Assembly (NCBI RefSeq): GCF_964340395.1
Contig: NC_135556.1
Span: 18,042,142-18,106,141, forward strand
DNA from: Glandiceps talaboti
Lineage: Eukaryota > Hemichordata > Enteropneusta > Spengelidae
DNA: 64,000 nucleotides
Direction: 5' to 3'
In this document: piece after piece, positions 63,988 to 64,000 of the stretch
How the letters are laid out: every line of letters starts with the position of its first letter
Position numbering within the stretch: position 1 is the stretch's first letter
Notes under the pieces: model-generated
Databases searched by the model: none
What the model was told of the DNA's origin: nothing
Seen by the model: only the letters and a program-made list of their open reading frames with translations
Made by a program: the position numbers and the translations under genes

Positions 63988-64000
63988 CTTTTTCTGGTGT

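Larger units (their letters stand above)
54211..64000 (+). other. Intron 3 of the FCHSD gene (open at window end)
   Basis: I found no further F-BAR exon on the plus strand. Holds a poly-C run (55059-55079), TTAA element (57568-57921), TTAA/AATT array (58378-58400), CA arrays (58886-58944, 59366-59526), a hairpin (59545-59594), a dispersed repeat (59921-60054) and two TIR elements (60609-60936, 63696-63987). Confidence 0.65.

Overview
The window is nuclear DNA from an invertebrate animal. It has spliced genes with GT-AG introns, AT-rich non-coding DNA and many microsatellites and short inverted-repeat elements. No bacterial operons, rRNA, tRNA or CRISPR were seen. The gene content (a JADE chromatin protein, an FCHSD-type F-BAR protein and two TRIM-like E3 ligases) fits a bilaterian. 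The style of the TRIM genes suggests an invertebrate deuterostome such as a hemichordate or lancelet, but that placement is inference and the species cannot be fixed from this sequence.

Layout. Positions 1-22 kb hold no complete gene: a degenerate minisatellite (1.8-2.9 kb), two doubtful single exons (3.7 kb and 16.4 kb), a very large near-perfect palindrome (12.27-14.05 kb, arms about 750 bp), long AT and GA arrays (14.1-14.8 kb) and several hairpin elements. Positions 22.2-31.0 kb hold two tandem minus-strand paralogues. Each splices a RING, two B-boxes and a coiled coil to a C-terminal MIB/HERC2 domain (440 and 445 aa as assembled here). Positions 31-38.3 kb have no recognised gene. Positions 38.36-49.5 kb hold a minus-strand JADE gene (PHD and extended PHD fingers), which I assembled from 12 coding exons in consistent phase, about 1014 aa. 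Its introns contain an expanded 40-bp minisatellite and local duplications that copy its own splice sites. Positions 49.5-53.8 kb are the region between two divergent genes and contain promoter-like motifs and a foldback element. From 53.82 kb the plus-strand FCHSD gene begins; only its first three coding exons (55 aa) lie here and a long intron fills the rest, carrying several MITE-like elements.

How the genes work. The JADE protein is expected to be a scaffold of the HBO1 (KAT7) histone acetyltransferase complex. The FCHSD protein is expected to bend membrane and drive actin assembly at endocytic sites. The TRIM-MIB proteins are expected to be cytoplasmic ubiquitin ligases in which a MIB/HERC2 fold replaces the usual SPRY or NHL substrate reader. 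A triple hexamer matching the interferon-regulatory-factor element lies between the two TRIM-MIB genes. The most notable items are the TRIM-MIB architecture with its mosaic paralogue similarity, the triplicated in-frame 3' splice site in JADE, the giant palindrome, and a three-copy family of imperfect hairpins.
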